Of a stretch of 64,000 nucleotides of DNA, positions 46,003 to 55,565 are shown in pieces (within the stretch, counting starts at the first letter, position 1; every line of letters starts with the position of its first letter). The notes under the pieces are model-generated. The model had not been told where the DNA came from, did no database searches, and worked only from the letters and a program-made list of their open reading frames with translations. The translations under genes and the position numbers were made by a program. Origin of the DNA: Methylopila jiangsuensis (GTDB taxonomy: Bacteria > Pseudomonadota > Alphaproteobacteria > Rhizobiales > Methylopilaceae); the NCBI RefSeq assembly GCF_027922305.1, contig NZ_BSFK01000005.1:744001-808000 (forward strand), in the 5' to 3' direction.

Positions 46003-46034
46003 CCGTGATGCCCGAGACAAGCCCGGGCATCACG
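46003..46034. repeat. Short palindromic intergenic repeat (copy F)
   Basis: GCCGTGATGCCCGAGAC is followed by AAGCCCGGGCATCACGGC, a hairpin of the same family with GTGATG in place of GTCATG. It lies between paralog 3 and its terminator. Confidence 0.75.
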
Positions 46035-46060
46035 GCGCGCTCGAATTTGAAAACGGGTCT

Positions 46061-46480
46061 TCAGCAGGGGCGGTAGGTCACCACGCGCACCGGCTCGCCC
46101 CAGCGGTCCTCGCCCCAGCGCACCACCTTGCAGCGGTTGTAGTAGCGCGGACGCTCCACATAGACCCGGCGCGGCGCGTAGTAGTCGTCCTCGTAATCGT
46201 AGCGGTCGCGGCTGGCGGAGCCGGCGATCAGGGCGCCGGCCGCGAGGCCCAGCACGCCGGCGGCGGCGTAGCCGGCCGCGCGGTCGCCGCGATGGTGGTG
46301 ATGGCGGTAGCCGCCGCCGTAGCGCCGGTCGCGCCAGTCCACCAGCTGCGCCTGCGCCGTGCGGGCCTGCTCCACCGCGGCGGGCGAACCCACCCACGCC
46401 GCCTGCGCCGGGGCGACGGCGGCGAGCGCGACGCCCAGCACGCCGGCCACCGCAAGAGTCCGCTTCAGAACCGAGCTCAT
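46061..46480 (-). CDS. Secreted Gly/His/Tyr-rich protein with C-x21-C tail (paralog 3)
   Basis: The 139-residue precursor has a signal peptide (cleavage near APAQA-AW), an [15 protein letters not shown] helix, then [12 protein letters not shown]. The glycine-zipper segment is [17 protein letters not shown] (71-87). A Tyr/Asp stretch and the C-terminal module Cys117 to Cys139, ending YRPC-stop, complete it. The tail matches the two other paralogs in spacing. Longer upstream starts (46663) lack family support; ATG 46480 begins the hydrophobic signal. It is divergent from pyrB. Confidence 0.77.
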   Translation of the reverse strand: MSSVLKRTLAVAGVLGVALAAVAPAQAAWVGSPAAVEQARTAQAQLVDWRDRRYGGGYRHHHHRGDRAAGYAAAGVLGLAAGALIAGSASRDRYDYEDDYYAPRRVYVERPRYYNRCKVVRWGEDRWGEPVRVVTYRPC

Positions 46481-46679
46481 TCGTGAATCTCCTTCCGCGC
46501 CGCGCCCGCCGTCGTCCATGCGACCGGCGTCCTCGCGCGCGGCGCGCGCATGTCCCTCGGCTACGAAAGGTACTCCATTCACGCCCGCCCGCAAGTCCGC
46601 TCGCCGGCGGGCGGGCGCCGCCTTCGGGTCATGGGGACGGCGGTCGCGGAACCCTTGCCGCATGCGGCCGCGAGAGGCT

Positions 46680-47651
46680 ATGAGACCGATCCTGATGGCC
46701 GATCCCGCGCACCCCCACCCGCCGTTCCCGCACCGTCACCTGCTCGGCGTCGCCGGGCTGTCGCCGGCGGACATCAAGGGCCTTCTCGCTTCCGCCGAAG
46801 ACGCGGTGTCGCTCAGCCGGCAGGTGGAGAAGAAAAGCGCCACGTTGCGCGGCCGCACCCAGATCAACCTGTTCTTCGAGAACTCCACCCGCACCCAGTC
46901 CTCGTTCGAGATCGCGGGCAAGCGGCTCGGCGCCGACGTGATGAACATGGCGGTCGGCAACTCGTCGATCAAAAAGGGCGAGACCCTGCTCGACACCGCC
47001 GCGACCCTGAACGCCATGCGGCCGGACATCATCGTGGTGCGCCACCATGCGGCCGGCGCGGTGGCGCTGCTGGCGCAGAAGGTGGACTGCTCGGTGGTGA
47101 ACGCCGGCGACGGCGCCCACGAGCACCCGACCCAGGCGTTGCTGGACGCGCTCACCATCACCCGCGCCAAGGGCCGCATCGAGGGGCTGGTGGTGGCGAT
47201 CTGCGGCGACGTGCTGCACAGCCGGGTCGCCCGCTCCAACATCCTGCTGCTGAACGCGCTCGGCGCGCGGGTGCGCGTCATCGCCCCCTCCACCCTGCTG
47301 CCGGCGGATGTGGAGCGGCTCGGCGTCACCGTGTTCCGCGACATGCGCCGGGGTCTCGAGGGCGTGGACGTGGTGATGATGCTGCGGCTGCAGCTCGAGC
47401 GCATGAACGGCTCCTTCGTGCCGTCCGTGAAGGAGTACTTCAAGCATTTCGGCCTCGACGACGCCAAGCTCGCCTATGCGAAGCCCGACGCCGTGGTGAT
47501 GCATCCCGGCCCCATGAACCGCGGCGTGGAGATCGCCTCCGACGTGGCCGACGGGCCGCGCTCGCTCATCCGCGATCAGGTGGAGATGGGCGTCGCAGTG
47601 CGCATGGCCGTGCTGGAGACCCTCGGCCGACGCCTGCCCAACGCCGCGTGA
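46680..47651 (+). CDS. pyrB: Aspartate carbamoyltransferase catalytic subunit
   Basis: The 323-residue enzyme makes carbamoyl-aspartate in pyrimidine synthesis. Carbamoyl-phosphate motif [12 protein letters not shown], the [13 protein letters not shown] loop, the VRHHAAGA and [18 protein letters not shown] blocks and the C-terminal [12 protein letters not shown] are in place. ATG 46680 follows GAGAGG closely. pyrB is followed after four bases by the pseudo-dihydroorotase gene; no PyrI regulatory subunit is present. The arrangement fits the class A ATCase, in which a PyrC-like protein is part of the complex. Confidence 0.97.
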   Translation: MRPILMADPAHPHPPFPHRHLLGVAGLSPADIKGLLASAEDAVSLSRQVEKKSATLRGRTQINLFFENSTRTQSSFEIAGKRLGADVMNMAVGNSSIKKGETLLDTAATLNAMRPDIIVVRHHAAGAVALLAQKVDCSVVNAGDGAHEHPTQALLDALTITRAKGRIEGLVVAICGDVLHSRVARSNILLLNALGARVRVIAPSTLLPADVERLGVTVFRDMRRGLEGVDVVMMLRLQLERMNGSFVPSVKEYFKHFGLDDAKLAYAKPDAVVMHPGPMNRGVEIASDVADGPRSLIRDQVEMGVAVRMAVLETLGRRLPNAA

Positions 47652-47655
47652 CGCC

Positions 47656-48951
47656 ATGCTGACCCACGCCTCCCGCCCGCTCCAGTTCGTCAACGCCCGC
47701 CTCGTCTGCCCGGCGAGCGGCCGCGACGAGATCGGCTCGCTGCTGGTCGACAACGGCGTCATCGCCGAGGTCGGCCCCGACGTCCGTCCCGCCGCCCGCG
47801 CCGAACAGGTGGACTGCGGCGGCCATGTGCTGGCGCCCGGCCTGATCGACCTCGGCGCCTTCGTGGGCGAGCCCGGCGCCGAGCACCGCGAGACGCTCGC
47901 CACGGCAAGCCGCGCCGCGGCGGCCGGCGGCGTCACCGCCATCGTGGCGCGGCCGGACACCACGCCGCCCGTGGACGCGCCGGAGATCGTCGACTACCTG
48001 ACCCGCCGCGCCCGCGACACGGCGAGCGTGCGCATCCACACCCTGGCCGCGCTCACCAAGGGCCTCGAAGGCCGGGAGATGACGGAGGTCGGCCTGCTGC
48101 TGGAGGCGGGCGCCGTGGCGTTCTCCGACGGGCCGCGGTCGGTGGCGAGCGCGCGCGTCATGCGCCGGGCCATGATCTACGCCCGGGATTTCGACGCCCT
48201 GATCTGCCACCATGTGGAGGACGCGGAGCTCTCCGCCGGCGGCGCCATGAACGAGGGCGAACTGGCGAGTCGGCTCGGCCTGCCCGGCCGCCCCGCCGCG
48301 GCCGAAGCGCTGGTGCTGGAGCGCGACGTGCGCCTCGTGGCGCTGACCGGCGCGCGCTACCACGCCAGCCTCATCACCTGCGCCGACAGCGTGGCGATCG
48401 TGGCGGACGCGAAGAAACGCGGCCTGCCCGTCACCTGCGGCGTCTCGGCGGCGCATCTGACGCTGAACGAGAACGACGTCGGCGAATACCGCACCTTCTT
48501 CAAGCTGGCCCCGCCGCTGCGCCGGGAGGACGACCGCCGCGCCCTCGTGCAGGCGCTGGCGGACGGCGTGATCGACGTGGTGTGCTCGGGCCACGATCCG
48601 CAGGACGTGGAGACCAAGCGCCGTCCCTTCGCCGAGGCCGACGACGGCGCGATCGGCGTGGAGACCCTTCTGTCGGCGGGCCTCCGGCTGGTCCACGGCG
48701 GCGACGTGACGCTGCATCGCCTGCTCCACGCCATGTCCACCCGGCCCGCGGAGCTGCTGCGCCTGCCCGGCGGCGCGCTGAAGGTGGGCGCGCCCGCGGA
48801 CCTGGCGCTGATCGACCTCGACGCCCCGTTCGTGCTGGACGCGGCGACGCTGAAGTCGAAATCCAAGAACACGCCGTTCGATCAGGCTAGGCTTCAGGGC
48901 CGGGCGCTGCGCACGGTCGTTGCCGGACACACCGTCTATCCTTACGCTTGA
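47656..48951 (+). CDS. Inactive dihydroorotase homologue (PyrC'/PyrX-like)
   Basis: The 431-residue protein has the amidohydrolase barrel of dihydroorotase, but the catalytic metal site is destroyed. The usual D-x-H-x-H-x-R-E-P-G reads D65-LGAFVGEPG, so both His and the Arg are lost. The later T-D-H-A-P-H motif is CSGHDPQ (310-316), so the catalytic Asp is Gly312. The fold-defining segments ([29 protein letters not shown]) are kept. Such proteins act as structural partners that activate PyrB in the class A ATCase. A true pyrC should exist elsewhere in the genome. It is adjacent to pyrB and upstream of plsY. Confidence 0.9.
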   Translation: MLTHASRPLQFVNARLVCPASGRDEIGSLLVDNGVIAEVGPDVRPAARAEQVDCGGHVLAPGLIDLGAFVGEPGAEHRETLATASRAAAAGGVTAIVARPDTTPPVDAPEIVDYLTRRARDTASVRIHTLAALTKGLEGREMTEVGLLLEAGAVAFSDGPRSVASARVMRRAMIYARDFDALICHHVEDAELSAGGAMNEGELASRLGLPGRPAAAEALVLERDVRLVALTGARYHASLITCADSVAIVADAKKRGLPVTCGVSAAHLTLNENDVGEYRTFFKLAPPLRREDDRRALVQALADGVIDVVCSGHDPQDVETKRRPFAEADDGAIGVETLLSAGLRLVHGGDVTLHRLLHAMSTRPAELLRLPGGALKVGAPADLALIDLDAPFVLDAATLKSKSKNTPFDQARLQGRALRTVVAGHTVYPYA

Positions 48952-48988
48952 CGCGACCGCCGCCGGCCGCCTTCCGCTTCGGACCTTC

Positions 48989-49615
48989 ATGACGGACATC
49001 ACCCTTCCCGCACTGGCCGCCGCGCTCGCGCTCGGCTACTTCGCCGGCTCCATTCCCTTCGGCGTGCTGGTCACCAAGCTCGCGGGCGCGGGCGACCTGC
49101 GCGCCATCGGCTCCGGCAACATCGGCGCCACCAACGTGCTGCGCACCGGCCGCAAGGGCCTCGCCGCCGCGACCCTGATCGGCGACATGCTGAAGGCGAC
49201 CGTCGCCGTGCTGGCGGCCTCGGCGCTGTTCGGCCCCACGGCCGGGCTCGCGGCCGGCGCCGCGGCCTTCGTGGGCCATGTGTTCCCGGTCTGGCTCGGG
49301 TTCCGGGGCGGCAAGGGCGTCGCCACCTATCTCGGCGCCCTGCTCGGCGTCGCCTGGCCCGTGGCGCTCGCCTTCGCGGCCGTGTGGCTGATCGTGGCCA
49401 AGGCCACGCGCTACTCCTCCGCCTCGGCGCTGGCGGCGAGCCTCGCCGCGCCGATCCTGCTCGCCGTCACGTCCGGGTGGCTTACCGCGTCGGCGTTCGC
49501 CGTCATGACGGCGGGGCTGTGGCTGTTCCACCGCGAGAACATCGCCCGCCTGCTGGCCGGCCGGGAGAGCCGGATCGGCGACAAGGGCGGCGCTTCGCCC
49601 AGCCGCGGCGGGTGA
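48989..49615 (+). CDS. plsY: Acyl-phosphate:glycerol-3-phosphate acyltransferase
   Basis: The 208-residue, five-segment membrane protein makes lysophosphatidic acid from acyl phosphate with PlsX. The three conserved loops are [34 protein letters not shown] and [16 protein letters not shown] charged tail ends it. ATG 48989 is the conserved start, and a longer frame to 48920 overlaps pyrC'. It lies 37 bases after pyrC' and 7 bases before dprA in a likely operon. Confidence 0.95.
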   Translation: MTDITLPALAAALALGYFAGSIPFGVLVTKLAGAGDLRAIGSGNIGATNVLRTGRKGLAAATLIGDMLKATVAVLAASALFGPTAGLAAGAAAFVGHVFPVWLGFRGGKGVATYLGALLGVAWPVALAFAAVWLIVAKATRYSSASALAASLAAPILLAVTSGWLTASAFAVMTAGLWLFHRENIARLLAGRESRIGDKGGASPSRGG

Positions 49616-49622
49616 CGCCGCC

Positions 49623-50747
49623 ATGCCGCGCCTCTCGCCCGAACAGCGCGTCGCGTGGCTGCGCCTCATCCGCTCCGAGAACGTCGGCCCCCGCACCTTC
49701 CGCGATCTGGTGAACCACTTCGGCGGGGCGCAGGCCGCGCTCGAGGCCGCGCCGGACCTCGCCCGCCGCGGCGGGCGCGCCATCCGCATCGCCTCCGTCG
49801 CGGAGGCGGAGGACGAGATCGCCGCCTGCGAGCGGCGCGGCGCCCGCCTCGTGGCGCTGGGCGAGCCGGATTACCCCGCGCTGCTCGCGAGCGTCGAGGG
49901 CGCGCCGCCGCTGCTCACCCTCGCGGGAAACGCCGAGGCGCTGAACCGGCCGACGGTCGGAATCGTCGGAGCCCGCAACGCCTCCTCCTCCGGCCGCACC
50001 TTCGCCGCCCGGCTGGCGGAAGGCCTCGGCGCCGCCGGCTGGGTGCTGGCTTCGGGCCTCGCGCGCGGCGTGGACGCCGCCGCCCACGCGGCTTCGGTGG
50101 AGACCGGCACCGTGGCGGTGTTCGCCGGCGGGCTCGACCGGCTGTATCCGCCCGAACACGCCGACCTCGCCCGCCGCATCTGCGACAGCGGCGCGCTGGT
50201 GACGGAGATGCCGCTCGGCTGGCAGCCGCGGGGCCGCGACTTCCCCCGCCGCAACCGCATCATCGCCGGCCTGTCGCTGGGCGTGGTGGTGGTGGAGGCG
50301 GCCATGCGCTCCGGCTCGCTGATCACCGCCCGTCTCGCCGCCGAGCTTGGGCGCGAGGTGATGGCCGCCCCCGGCTCGCCGCTCGATCCGCGCTGCGAGG
50401 GCACGAACGCCCTGCTGCGCGAGGGCGCGACCCTGGTGGCGCGGGTCGATCATGTGCTGGAGGCCCTGCGGCCGCTGGTGGCGCGGGAGCGCGACATCCC
50501 CGCGCCCATCCTGCTCGGCCAGGGCGACGCGGCCCCCTTCACCCCCGCGGAGCCCGGCGACGACGACATGGCCGTGGTGCTCGGCCTGCTCGGTCCTTCG
50601 CCCACCACCATCGACGCCCTGGTCCGTCATGCGGAGCGGGACGCGCGCACGGTGCAGGTGGCGCTGCTGCAGCTCGAACTCGCCGGCCGGCTGGAGCGCC
50701 TGCCGGGGGGACAGGTGACGCTACGCGTCCCCGAGGCCTGGGGCTGA
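49623..50747 (+). CDS. dprA: DNA-processing protein DprA
   Basis: The 374-residue DprA loads RecA on incoming single-stranded DNA in natural transformation, and it is conserved in non-transformable bacteria too. A SAM-like N-terminal region (LIRSENVGPRTFRDLVNHFGG) precedes the Rossmann-like core, with VGIVGARNASSSGRTFAARL, ASGLARGVDAAAHAASV and the GVVVVEAAMRSGSLITARLA block. A C-terminal winged-helix-like part (ALVRHAERDARTVQVALLQL) ends it. The stop overlaps 27 bases with the small convergent gene. Confidence 0.95.
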   Translation: MPRLSPEQRVAWLRLIRSENVGPRTFRDLVNHFGGAQAALEAAPDLARRGGRAIRIASVAEAEDEIAACERRGARLVALGEPDYPALLASVEGAPPLLTLAGNAEALNRPTVGIVGARNASSSGRTFAARLAEGLGAAGWVLASGLARGVDAAAHAASVETGTVAVFAGGLDRLYPPEHADLARRICDSGALVTEMPLGWQPRGRDFPRRNRIIAGLSLGVVVVEAAMRSGSLITARLAAELGREVMAAPGSPLDPRCEGTNALLREGATLVARVDHVLEALRPLVARERDIPAPILLGQGDAAPFTPAEPGDDDMAVVLGLLGPSPTTIDALVRHAERDARTVQVALLQLELAGRLERLPGGQVTLRVPEAWG

Positions 50748-50948
50748 CCCGGCGGAGGCTCCGGCGTCCCGGCCCGCGTGGGTCCGCGCCTCCATGCGGG
50801 CCATGTCCAGCAGATAGGCCAGCGTCGGAAGGCCCGAGCGCCGGGCGAGACGCACCATGTCCTCCGCCATCGCCTCCAGATAGGCGGCGGTCTCCGCGCG
50901 GGACGACGGGCGATCCTCGCCAGCGCGCCTTTCGCCGTCCTTCGTCAT
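50721..50948 (-). CDS. Small conserved-looking protein (75 residues) of unknown function
   Basis: The frame encodes 75 residues with a charged N-terminus (MTKDGERRAGEDRPSSR) and an amphipathic helix pair (AETAAYLEAMAEDMVRLAR and LPTLAYLLDMARMEA). A low-complexity Ala/Gly tail follows. A purine-rich ribosome site (GAAGGGGAA) precedes ATG 50948. The helix pattern is like small Hyphomicrobiales proteins of unknown function found next to dprA-topA. The last 27 bases overlap the dprA end. Confidence 0.62.
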   Translation of the reverse strand: MTKDGERRAGEDRPSSRAETAAYLEAMAEDMVRLARRSGLPTLAYLLDMARMEARTHAGRDAGASAGSAPGLGDA

Positions 50949-51137
50949 GGTGGCGTTCCCCTTCCAATGCCGCGCCGCTGCATTTCGCATCCTAAAGTAC
51001 ATAAAATAAAAAAACACAACCATTGGTGTTCTTTTCCGCACCGGCTTCGGCGTTCGGGCATTTGACACCGGCAAACCGCTTCCCCATGTTCGCCGCCGCC
51101 GGATCGACCGCCGGCGCGGAGAAGGGGCTCCCGCTTC

Positions 51138-53810
51138 ATGAACAGCGTCGTCATCGTCGAGTCGCCCGCCAAGGCGAAGACGATCAACAAATATCTCGGG
51201 CCCGGATATGAGGTTCTGGCCTCCTACGGCCATGTGCGCGACCTGCCGGCGAAGGACGGATCGGTCGATCCCAACGCCGACTTCCACATGCTGTGGGAGG
51301 TGGACGGCAAGGCCGCGCAGCGCCTGAACGAGATCGCGCGCGCCGTGAAGGGCGCCGACCGTCTCATTCTGGCCACCGACCCGGATCGCGAGGGCGAGGC
51401 CATCTCCTGGCATGTGCTGGAGGTGCTGCGCGCCAAGAAGGCGCTGAAGGACCAGCCCGTGGAGCGGGTGGTGTTCAACGCCATCACCAAGCAGGCGATT
51501 CTCGACGCCATGAAGAAGCCGCGCGAGATCGACGCGGGGCTGGTGGACGCCTACCTCGCCCGTCGGGCGCTGGACTATCTCGTGGGCTTCAACCTGTCGC
51601 CGGTGCTGTGGCGCAAGCTGCCGGGCGCGCGCTCGGCCGGCCGCGTGCAGTCGGTGGCGCTGCGCCTCGTCTGCGACCGCGAGGCCGAGATCGAGCGCTT
51701 CGTCCCCCGCGAGTACTGGTCGCTGGTGGCGACGCTCGCGACGCCGAAGAACGAGACCTTCGAGGCGCGCATCTCCGCCGCCGACGGCAAGAAGATCGGC
51801 CGTCTGGACGTGCCGGACGAGACGACCGCGCTGGCGCTGAAGGCGGCGATCGAGGCCTCCGACCTCAAGGTCGCGAACGTCGAGGCCAAGCCCGGCCGGC
51901 GCAACCCGCCTCCCCCCTTCACCACCTCGACGCTGCAGCAGGAGGCGAGCCGCAAGCTCGGACTCGCGCCGAACCGCACCATGCAGATCGCCCAGCGGCT
52001 GTACGAGGGCATCGACATCGGCGGCGAGACCGTCGGCCTCATCACCTACATGCGAACCGACGGCGTCGACATGGATCCGGGCGCGGTGTCCGCCGTCCGC
52101 TCGCTGATCGGCTCCGACTACGGCGCCCGCTACCTGCCGGGCAGCCCGCGCAAATACACCGTCAAGGCCAAGAACGCGCAGGAGGCCCACGAGGCCGTGC
52201 GCCCGACCGACCCGCGCCGCACGCCCCGCGAGATGGCGCGCCGCCTCGACGACGATCAGGCCCGGCTCTACGAGCTGATCTGGAAGCGCACCGTGGCGAG
52301 CCAGATGGAATCGGCGGAAGTGGAGCGCACCACGGTCGACATCTCGGCCACCGGCTCCGGACGGCCGATCGAGCTGCGCGCCACGGGCACCGTCGTCACC
52401 TTTGACGGCTTCCTCGCGCTCTATCAGGAAGGCCGCGACGACGAGGAGGACGAGGAGGCCAAGCGCCTGCCCGCCATGGCGGCGAACGATCCGCTGCGCC
52501 GGGTCGGCCCCGTCGCCGCCGCCCAGCACCACACCGAGCCGCCGCCCCGCTACACCGAGGCCGCGCTGGTGAAGCGCATGGAGGAGCTCGGCATCGGCCG
52601 TCCCTCCACCTACGCCGCGACCCTCGCGGTGCTGCGCGACCGCGAATACGTCAAGCTCGACAAGAAGCGGCTGGTCCCGGACGACAAGGGCCGGCTGGTG
52701 ACCGCCTTCCTCGAGAGCTTCTTCGACCGCTATGTGGAGTACGACTTCACCGCCGCGCTCGAGGAGAAGCTCGACAAGGTCTCCAACAACGAACTCGACT
52801 GGAAAGAGGTGCTGCGCGACTTCTGGCGCGACTTCATCGGCGCGGTGGACAGCACCAAGGAGCTCCGCTTCGCGCAGGTGATCGACGCGCTGAACGAGAT
52901 CCTCGGCCCCTACATCTTCCCGCCGAAAGCGGACGGCTCCGACCCCCGCGCCTGCCCCACCTGCGGCACGGGCCAGCTTTCGCTGAAGCTCGGCAAGTTC
53001 GGCTCCTTCGTGGGCTGCTCCAACTACCCCGAATGCCGCTACACCCGCCCGCTCGGCGCGGACAGCGGCGGCGAGGACGGACAGGCGGCCGGCCCGGACG
53101 GCGTGAAGCTGCTGGGGCAGGACCCGAAGACCGGGCTGGACGTGACGCTGCGCGCCGGCCGCTTCGGGCCCTACGTGCAGCTCGGCGAGCCGGTGGAGAA
53201 GGAGAAGCCCAAGCGCGCCTCTCTGCCCAAGGGCTGGTCCGCCGCCGAGCTCGATCTGGAGGCGGCGCTCCGGCTGCTGTCGCTGCCGCGGCTCGTGGGC
53301 CTGCACCCGGAATCGGGACTGCCGATCGAGGCCAACATCGGCCGCTACGGGCCTTACGTGTCCCACGACGGCTCCTACGCCAATCTGGATTCGGTGGAGG
53401 AGGTGTTCGAGGTCGGCCTGAACCGGGCGGTCGCGGTCATCGCCGAAAAGAAGGAGAAGCGCGGCGCGGGACGCGGCGGCGCGGCGGCCGGCCGCGCGCT
53501 CGGCGACCATCCGGACGGCGGCGCCGTCACCGTGCATGCGGGGCGCTACGGGCCTTACGTGAAGCACGGCAAGGTCAACGCCACCCTGCCCAAGGGCGTG
53601 GACGCCGACGCGCTCACGCTCGACGAGGCGATCAAGCTGGTGGACGCCAAGGCGGCCGCCGGCGGGGCGAAGAAACCGGCGCGCAAGGCCGCGACGAAAT
53701 CCGCCTCCAAGGCGGCCGCGGACAAGCCGGCGGCGAAAAAAGCCACGGCGGCCAAGAAGCCCGCCGCGAAGAAACCCGCCGCGAAGACCACGAAGAAGGC
53801 CGCCGAATAA
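51138..53810 (+). CDS. topA: DNA topoisomerase I
   Basis: The 890-residue type IA enzyme relaxes negative supercoils. The TOPRIM domain has VVIVESPAKAKT (Glu8) and ATDPDREGEAISW (Asp81, Asp83). The catalytic Tyr304 is in LITYMRTDGVDMDP. One zinc ribbon (CPTCGTGQLSLKLGKFGSF, then CSNYPEC) is around residues 605-635, followed by three topo_C-type repeats, each with GRYGPYV or GRFGPYV. A Lys/Ala-rich tail of about 60 residues, resembling histone H1 in composition, ends it. The upstream AT-rich region (about 50990-51030) probably carries its promoter. Confidence 0.97.
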   Translation: MNSVVIVESPAKAKTINKYLGPGYEVLASYGHVRDLPAKDGSVDPNADFHMLWEVDGKAAQRLNEIARAVKGADRLILATDPDREGEAISWHVLEVLRAKKALKDQPVERVVFNAITKQAILDAMKKPREIDAGLVDAYLARRALDYLVGFNLSPVLWRKLPGARSAGRVQSVALRLVCDREAEIERFVPREYWSLVATLATPKNETFEARISAADGKKIGRLDVPDETTALALKAAIEASDLKVANVEAKPGRRNPPPPFTTSTLQQEASRKLGLAPNRTMQIAQRLYEGIDIGGETVGLITYMRTDGVDMDPGAVSAVRSLIGSDYGARYLPGSPRKYTVKAKNAQEAHEAVRPTDPRRTPREMARRLDDDQARLYELIWKRTVASQMESAEVERTTVDISATGSGRPIELRATGTVVTFDGFLALYQEGRDDEEDEEAKRLPAMAANDPLRRVGPVAAAQHHTEPPPRYTEAALVKRMEELGIGRPSTYAATLAVLRDREYVKLDKKRLVPDDKGRLVTAFLESFFDRYVEYDFTAALEEKLDKVSNNELDWKEVLRDFWRDFIGAVDSTKELRFAQVIDALNEILGPYIFPPKADGSDPRACPTCGTGQLSLKLGKFGSFVGCSNYPECRYTRPLGADSGGEDGQAAGPDGVKLLGQDPKTGLDVTLRAGRFGPYVQLGEPVEKEKPKRASLPKGWSAAELDLEAALRLLSLPRLVGLHPESGLPIEANIGRYGPYVSHDGSYANLDSVEEVFEVGLNRAVAVIAEKKEKRGAGRGGAAAGRALGDHPDGGAVTVHAGRYGPYVKHGKVNATLPKGVDADALTLDEAIKLVDAKAAAGGAKKPARKAATKSASKAAADKPAAKKATAAKKPAAKKPAAKTTKKAAE

Positions 53811-53833
53811 GAGCGGCCTCGGGGAGGAACAGA

Positions 53834-54184
53834 ATGATCCGTCAGTTTGCGTTCGCGGCGGCGCTCGCCGCCGGCTTCGCCGCATCGTCGGCGCAGGCCG
53901 CCGGGACCTATGTGGTCTGGGGCATCGGCGCCAAGACCTGCGGCGCCTGGACCGACGCCCAGCGCACGGACCAGGCCAAATCGGAAGCGTACCAGTCCTG
54001 GGCGCACGCCTTCGTCACCGGCGCGGCCTTTGGCCGGGAAGGGATCGAACTCCGCAAGGACGTGGACATCAACGCCGAGGCGCTGACCAAATGGGTCAAC
54101 GCCTGGTGCGAGGCCAACCCGCTCATGACCGTGGAGCGCGCCGCCGTCGCCCTGCTGGAGCACCTGACCACGCCGGGGAAGTGA
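53834..54184 (+). CDS. Small secreted protein of unknown function
   Basis: The 116-residue precursor has a signal peptide (MIRQFAFAAALAAGFAASSAQA, cleavage AQA-AG). A mature alpha-helical part follows with CGAWTDAQR, the YQSWAHAFVTGA block and WVNAWCEANPLMTVERAAVALLEHL. Two cysteines (TCGAW and AWCEA) would form one disulfide, as in small periplasmic Rap1a/HdeA-like proteins, though I cannot assign it to either. It lies 23 bases after topA, so it may be cotranscribed. Confidence 0.75.
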   Translation: MIRQFAFAAALAAGFAASSAQAAGTYVVWGIGAKTCGAWTDAQRTDQAKSEAYQSWAHAFVTGAAFGREGIELRKDVDINAEALTKWVNAWCEANPLMTVERAAVALLEHLTTPGK

Positions 54185-54354
54185 CCCGTGACGCGCGCCG
54201 CTTCGGATCGCGCCGACCTTTGCTCCGGCCGCGCGCGATCCCCGGCCGTCCATAGCGTGACGGAATAAGGCGAGGCCGACGACGCTGCGTTCGGCGCCGC
54301 CGGCGTGTCGCGATCTCCGATCAGGTCAGGACCAGGCCAAAAGCGCCAGAGGCG

Positions 54355-54711
54355 TCAGCCGCCCTGATAGGACTCGCCGGTGCGGGGCTCTGGCGTCGCC
54401 ACGCGCTCGGCCTCGCCATAGGTGGCGATCTTGCCTTCCGCCGCCTTCTTCAGGATCTGCAGCGCCTCCAGCGGCTCCGGCTCCAGCCCTGCGCCGCCGG
54501 TCCCCACATGCGCGTAGATCTCCTTCTTCATGCGCGGATCCCAGAAATGCTGGATGTGATCCACGATGCCGGGGATGATCTTCTCCTTGGGCTGGCTCCT
54601 GAAGAACCAGCCGATCTGGTTCGCCATGTAGATCAGACGGTCGAGCGTCGACTTGTGCTCGCGGCCGTCGATCTCGGGGACGCCGGGAAGGGTTTCGTGG
54701 GCGTGGGCCAT
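54355..54711 (-). CDS. fdsD: Formate dehydrogenase delta subunit
   Basis: The 118-residue protein has the FdsD core: LDRLIYMANQIGWFFRSQPKEK, then GIVDHIQHFWDPRMKKEIYAHV. It is a small helical protein needed for assembly of the NAD-dependent molybdenum formate dehydrogenase in Ralstonia and Rhodobacter. The C-terminal 40 residues extend beyond the minimal family length. It is 11 bases downstream of fdhD, probably in one transcript. Confidence 0.9.
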   Translation of the reverse strand: MAHAHETLPGVPEIDGREHKSTLDRLIYMANQIGWFFRSQPKEKIIPGIVDHIQHFWDPRMKKEIYAHVGTGGAGLEPEPLEALQILKKAAEGKIATYGEAERVATPEPRTGESYQGG

Positions 54712-54722
54712 GGGCGCGTTCC

Positions 54723-55565
54723 TCAAACCTGACGGAGGGCGCTCTCCGGCGCCTTGTCCGCGACGATGCGATGGGGGTGGGTGAAAACCTCGAAGCCGTC
54801 GTCGCGGGCGATGGCGACGAGGGTGACGCCGGCCTGCTCCGCCATGGCGACGCCGAGCGCCGTCGGCGCGGAGACCGCGACCACGAGGCCGGTTCCGATG
54901 ATGGCCGCCTTCTGGATCATCTCCACCGAGACGCGGCTGGTGAGCGCCACGAAGCCCGGCGCGGCGTCCTCGCCGCTTCGCGCCAGATGGCCGGCCAGCT
55001 TGTCGAGCGCGTTGTGGCGGCCCACGTCCTCGCGCACGGCGATCAGGCCGCGGCCGGGAACGTAGAAGCCCGCGCCATGAACCGCGCGGGTGGCGAAGTT
55101 CAGCGCCTGCGCCTTCCACAGCGCCTGAAGCGCCTCGTGTATCTCGCTGGCGGAAAATGCTGTTTCGGCTTCGACGATCCGCGCGGGCCTCACCGCCTGC
55201 GCCAGACTGTCCACGCCGCACAGGCCGCAGCCTGTGGGGCCCGCCAGCGCCCGGCGGCGCGCCCCGAGATCGCGGGACGGATTCTTGGCGAGCCACATCC
55301 GCGCTTCGAGACCGACGCCCTGATCGACAACCTCGAGGCTCTCGATCTCGGAGACATCGGCGACGATGCCCTCGGTCAGGCTGAAGCCGACGGCGAAGTC
55401 TTCGACGTCCGCCGGGCTCGCCATCATCACCGCCTGCGTGCCGCCGTCATAGACCAGCGCGATCGGAGTCTCGGCCGGCGTCGCCCGCTCCGAAGTCTCG
55501 CGCAGTTCGCCGTCGCGCCAGACGGCGCGGGACAGGCGGACGATGGGGGCTGGAAGCTCGGTCAT
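54723..55565 (-). CDS. fdhD: Formate dehydrogenase accessory sulfurtransferase FdhD
   Basis: The 280-residue FdhD transfers sulfur to the molybdenum cofactor of formate dehydrogenase. The functional cysteines are Cys113 and Cys116 in TGCGLCGVDSL. Other motifs are ADVEDFAVGFSLTEGIV, RAVHGAGFY, REDVGRHNALDKL and TSRVSVEMIQKAAIIG. It lies 261 bases after fdsA, longer than the gaps elsewhere in the cluster, so it may have its own promoter. I see no gene and no clear feature in that gap (55566-55826). Confidence 0.95.
   Translation of the reverse strand: MTELPAPIVRLSRAVWRDGELRETSERATPAETPIALVYDGGTQAVMMASPADVEDFAVGFSLTEGIVADVSEIESLEVVDQGVGLEARMWLAKNPSRDLGARRRALAGPTGCGLCGVDSLAQAVRPARIVEAETAFSASEIHEALQALWKAQALNFATRAVHGAGFYVPGRGLIAVREDVGRHNALDKLAGHLARSGEDAAPGFVALTSRVSVEMIQKAAIIGTGLVVAVSAPTALGVAMAEQAGVTLVAIARDDGFEVFTHPHRIVADKAPESALRQV

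Noticed and set aside
50721-53885. Open minus-strand frame of more than 1,000 codons opposite topA
   Set aside because: It is an anti-sense shadow caused by GC-rich third positions. topA on the plus strand has full family motifs; only the first 75-codon C-terminal piece of this frame is kept as a possible small gene.
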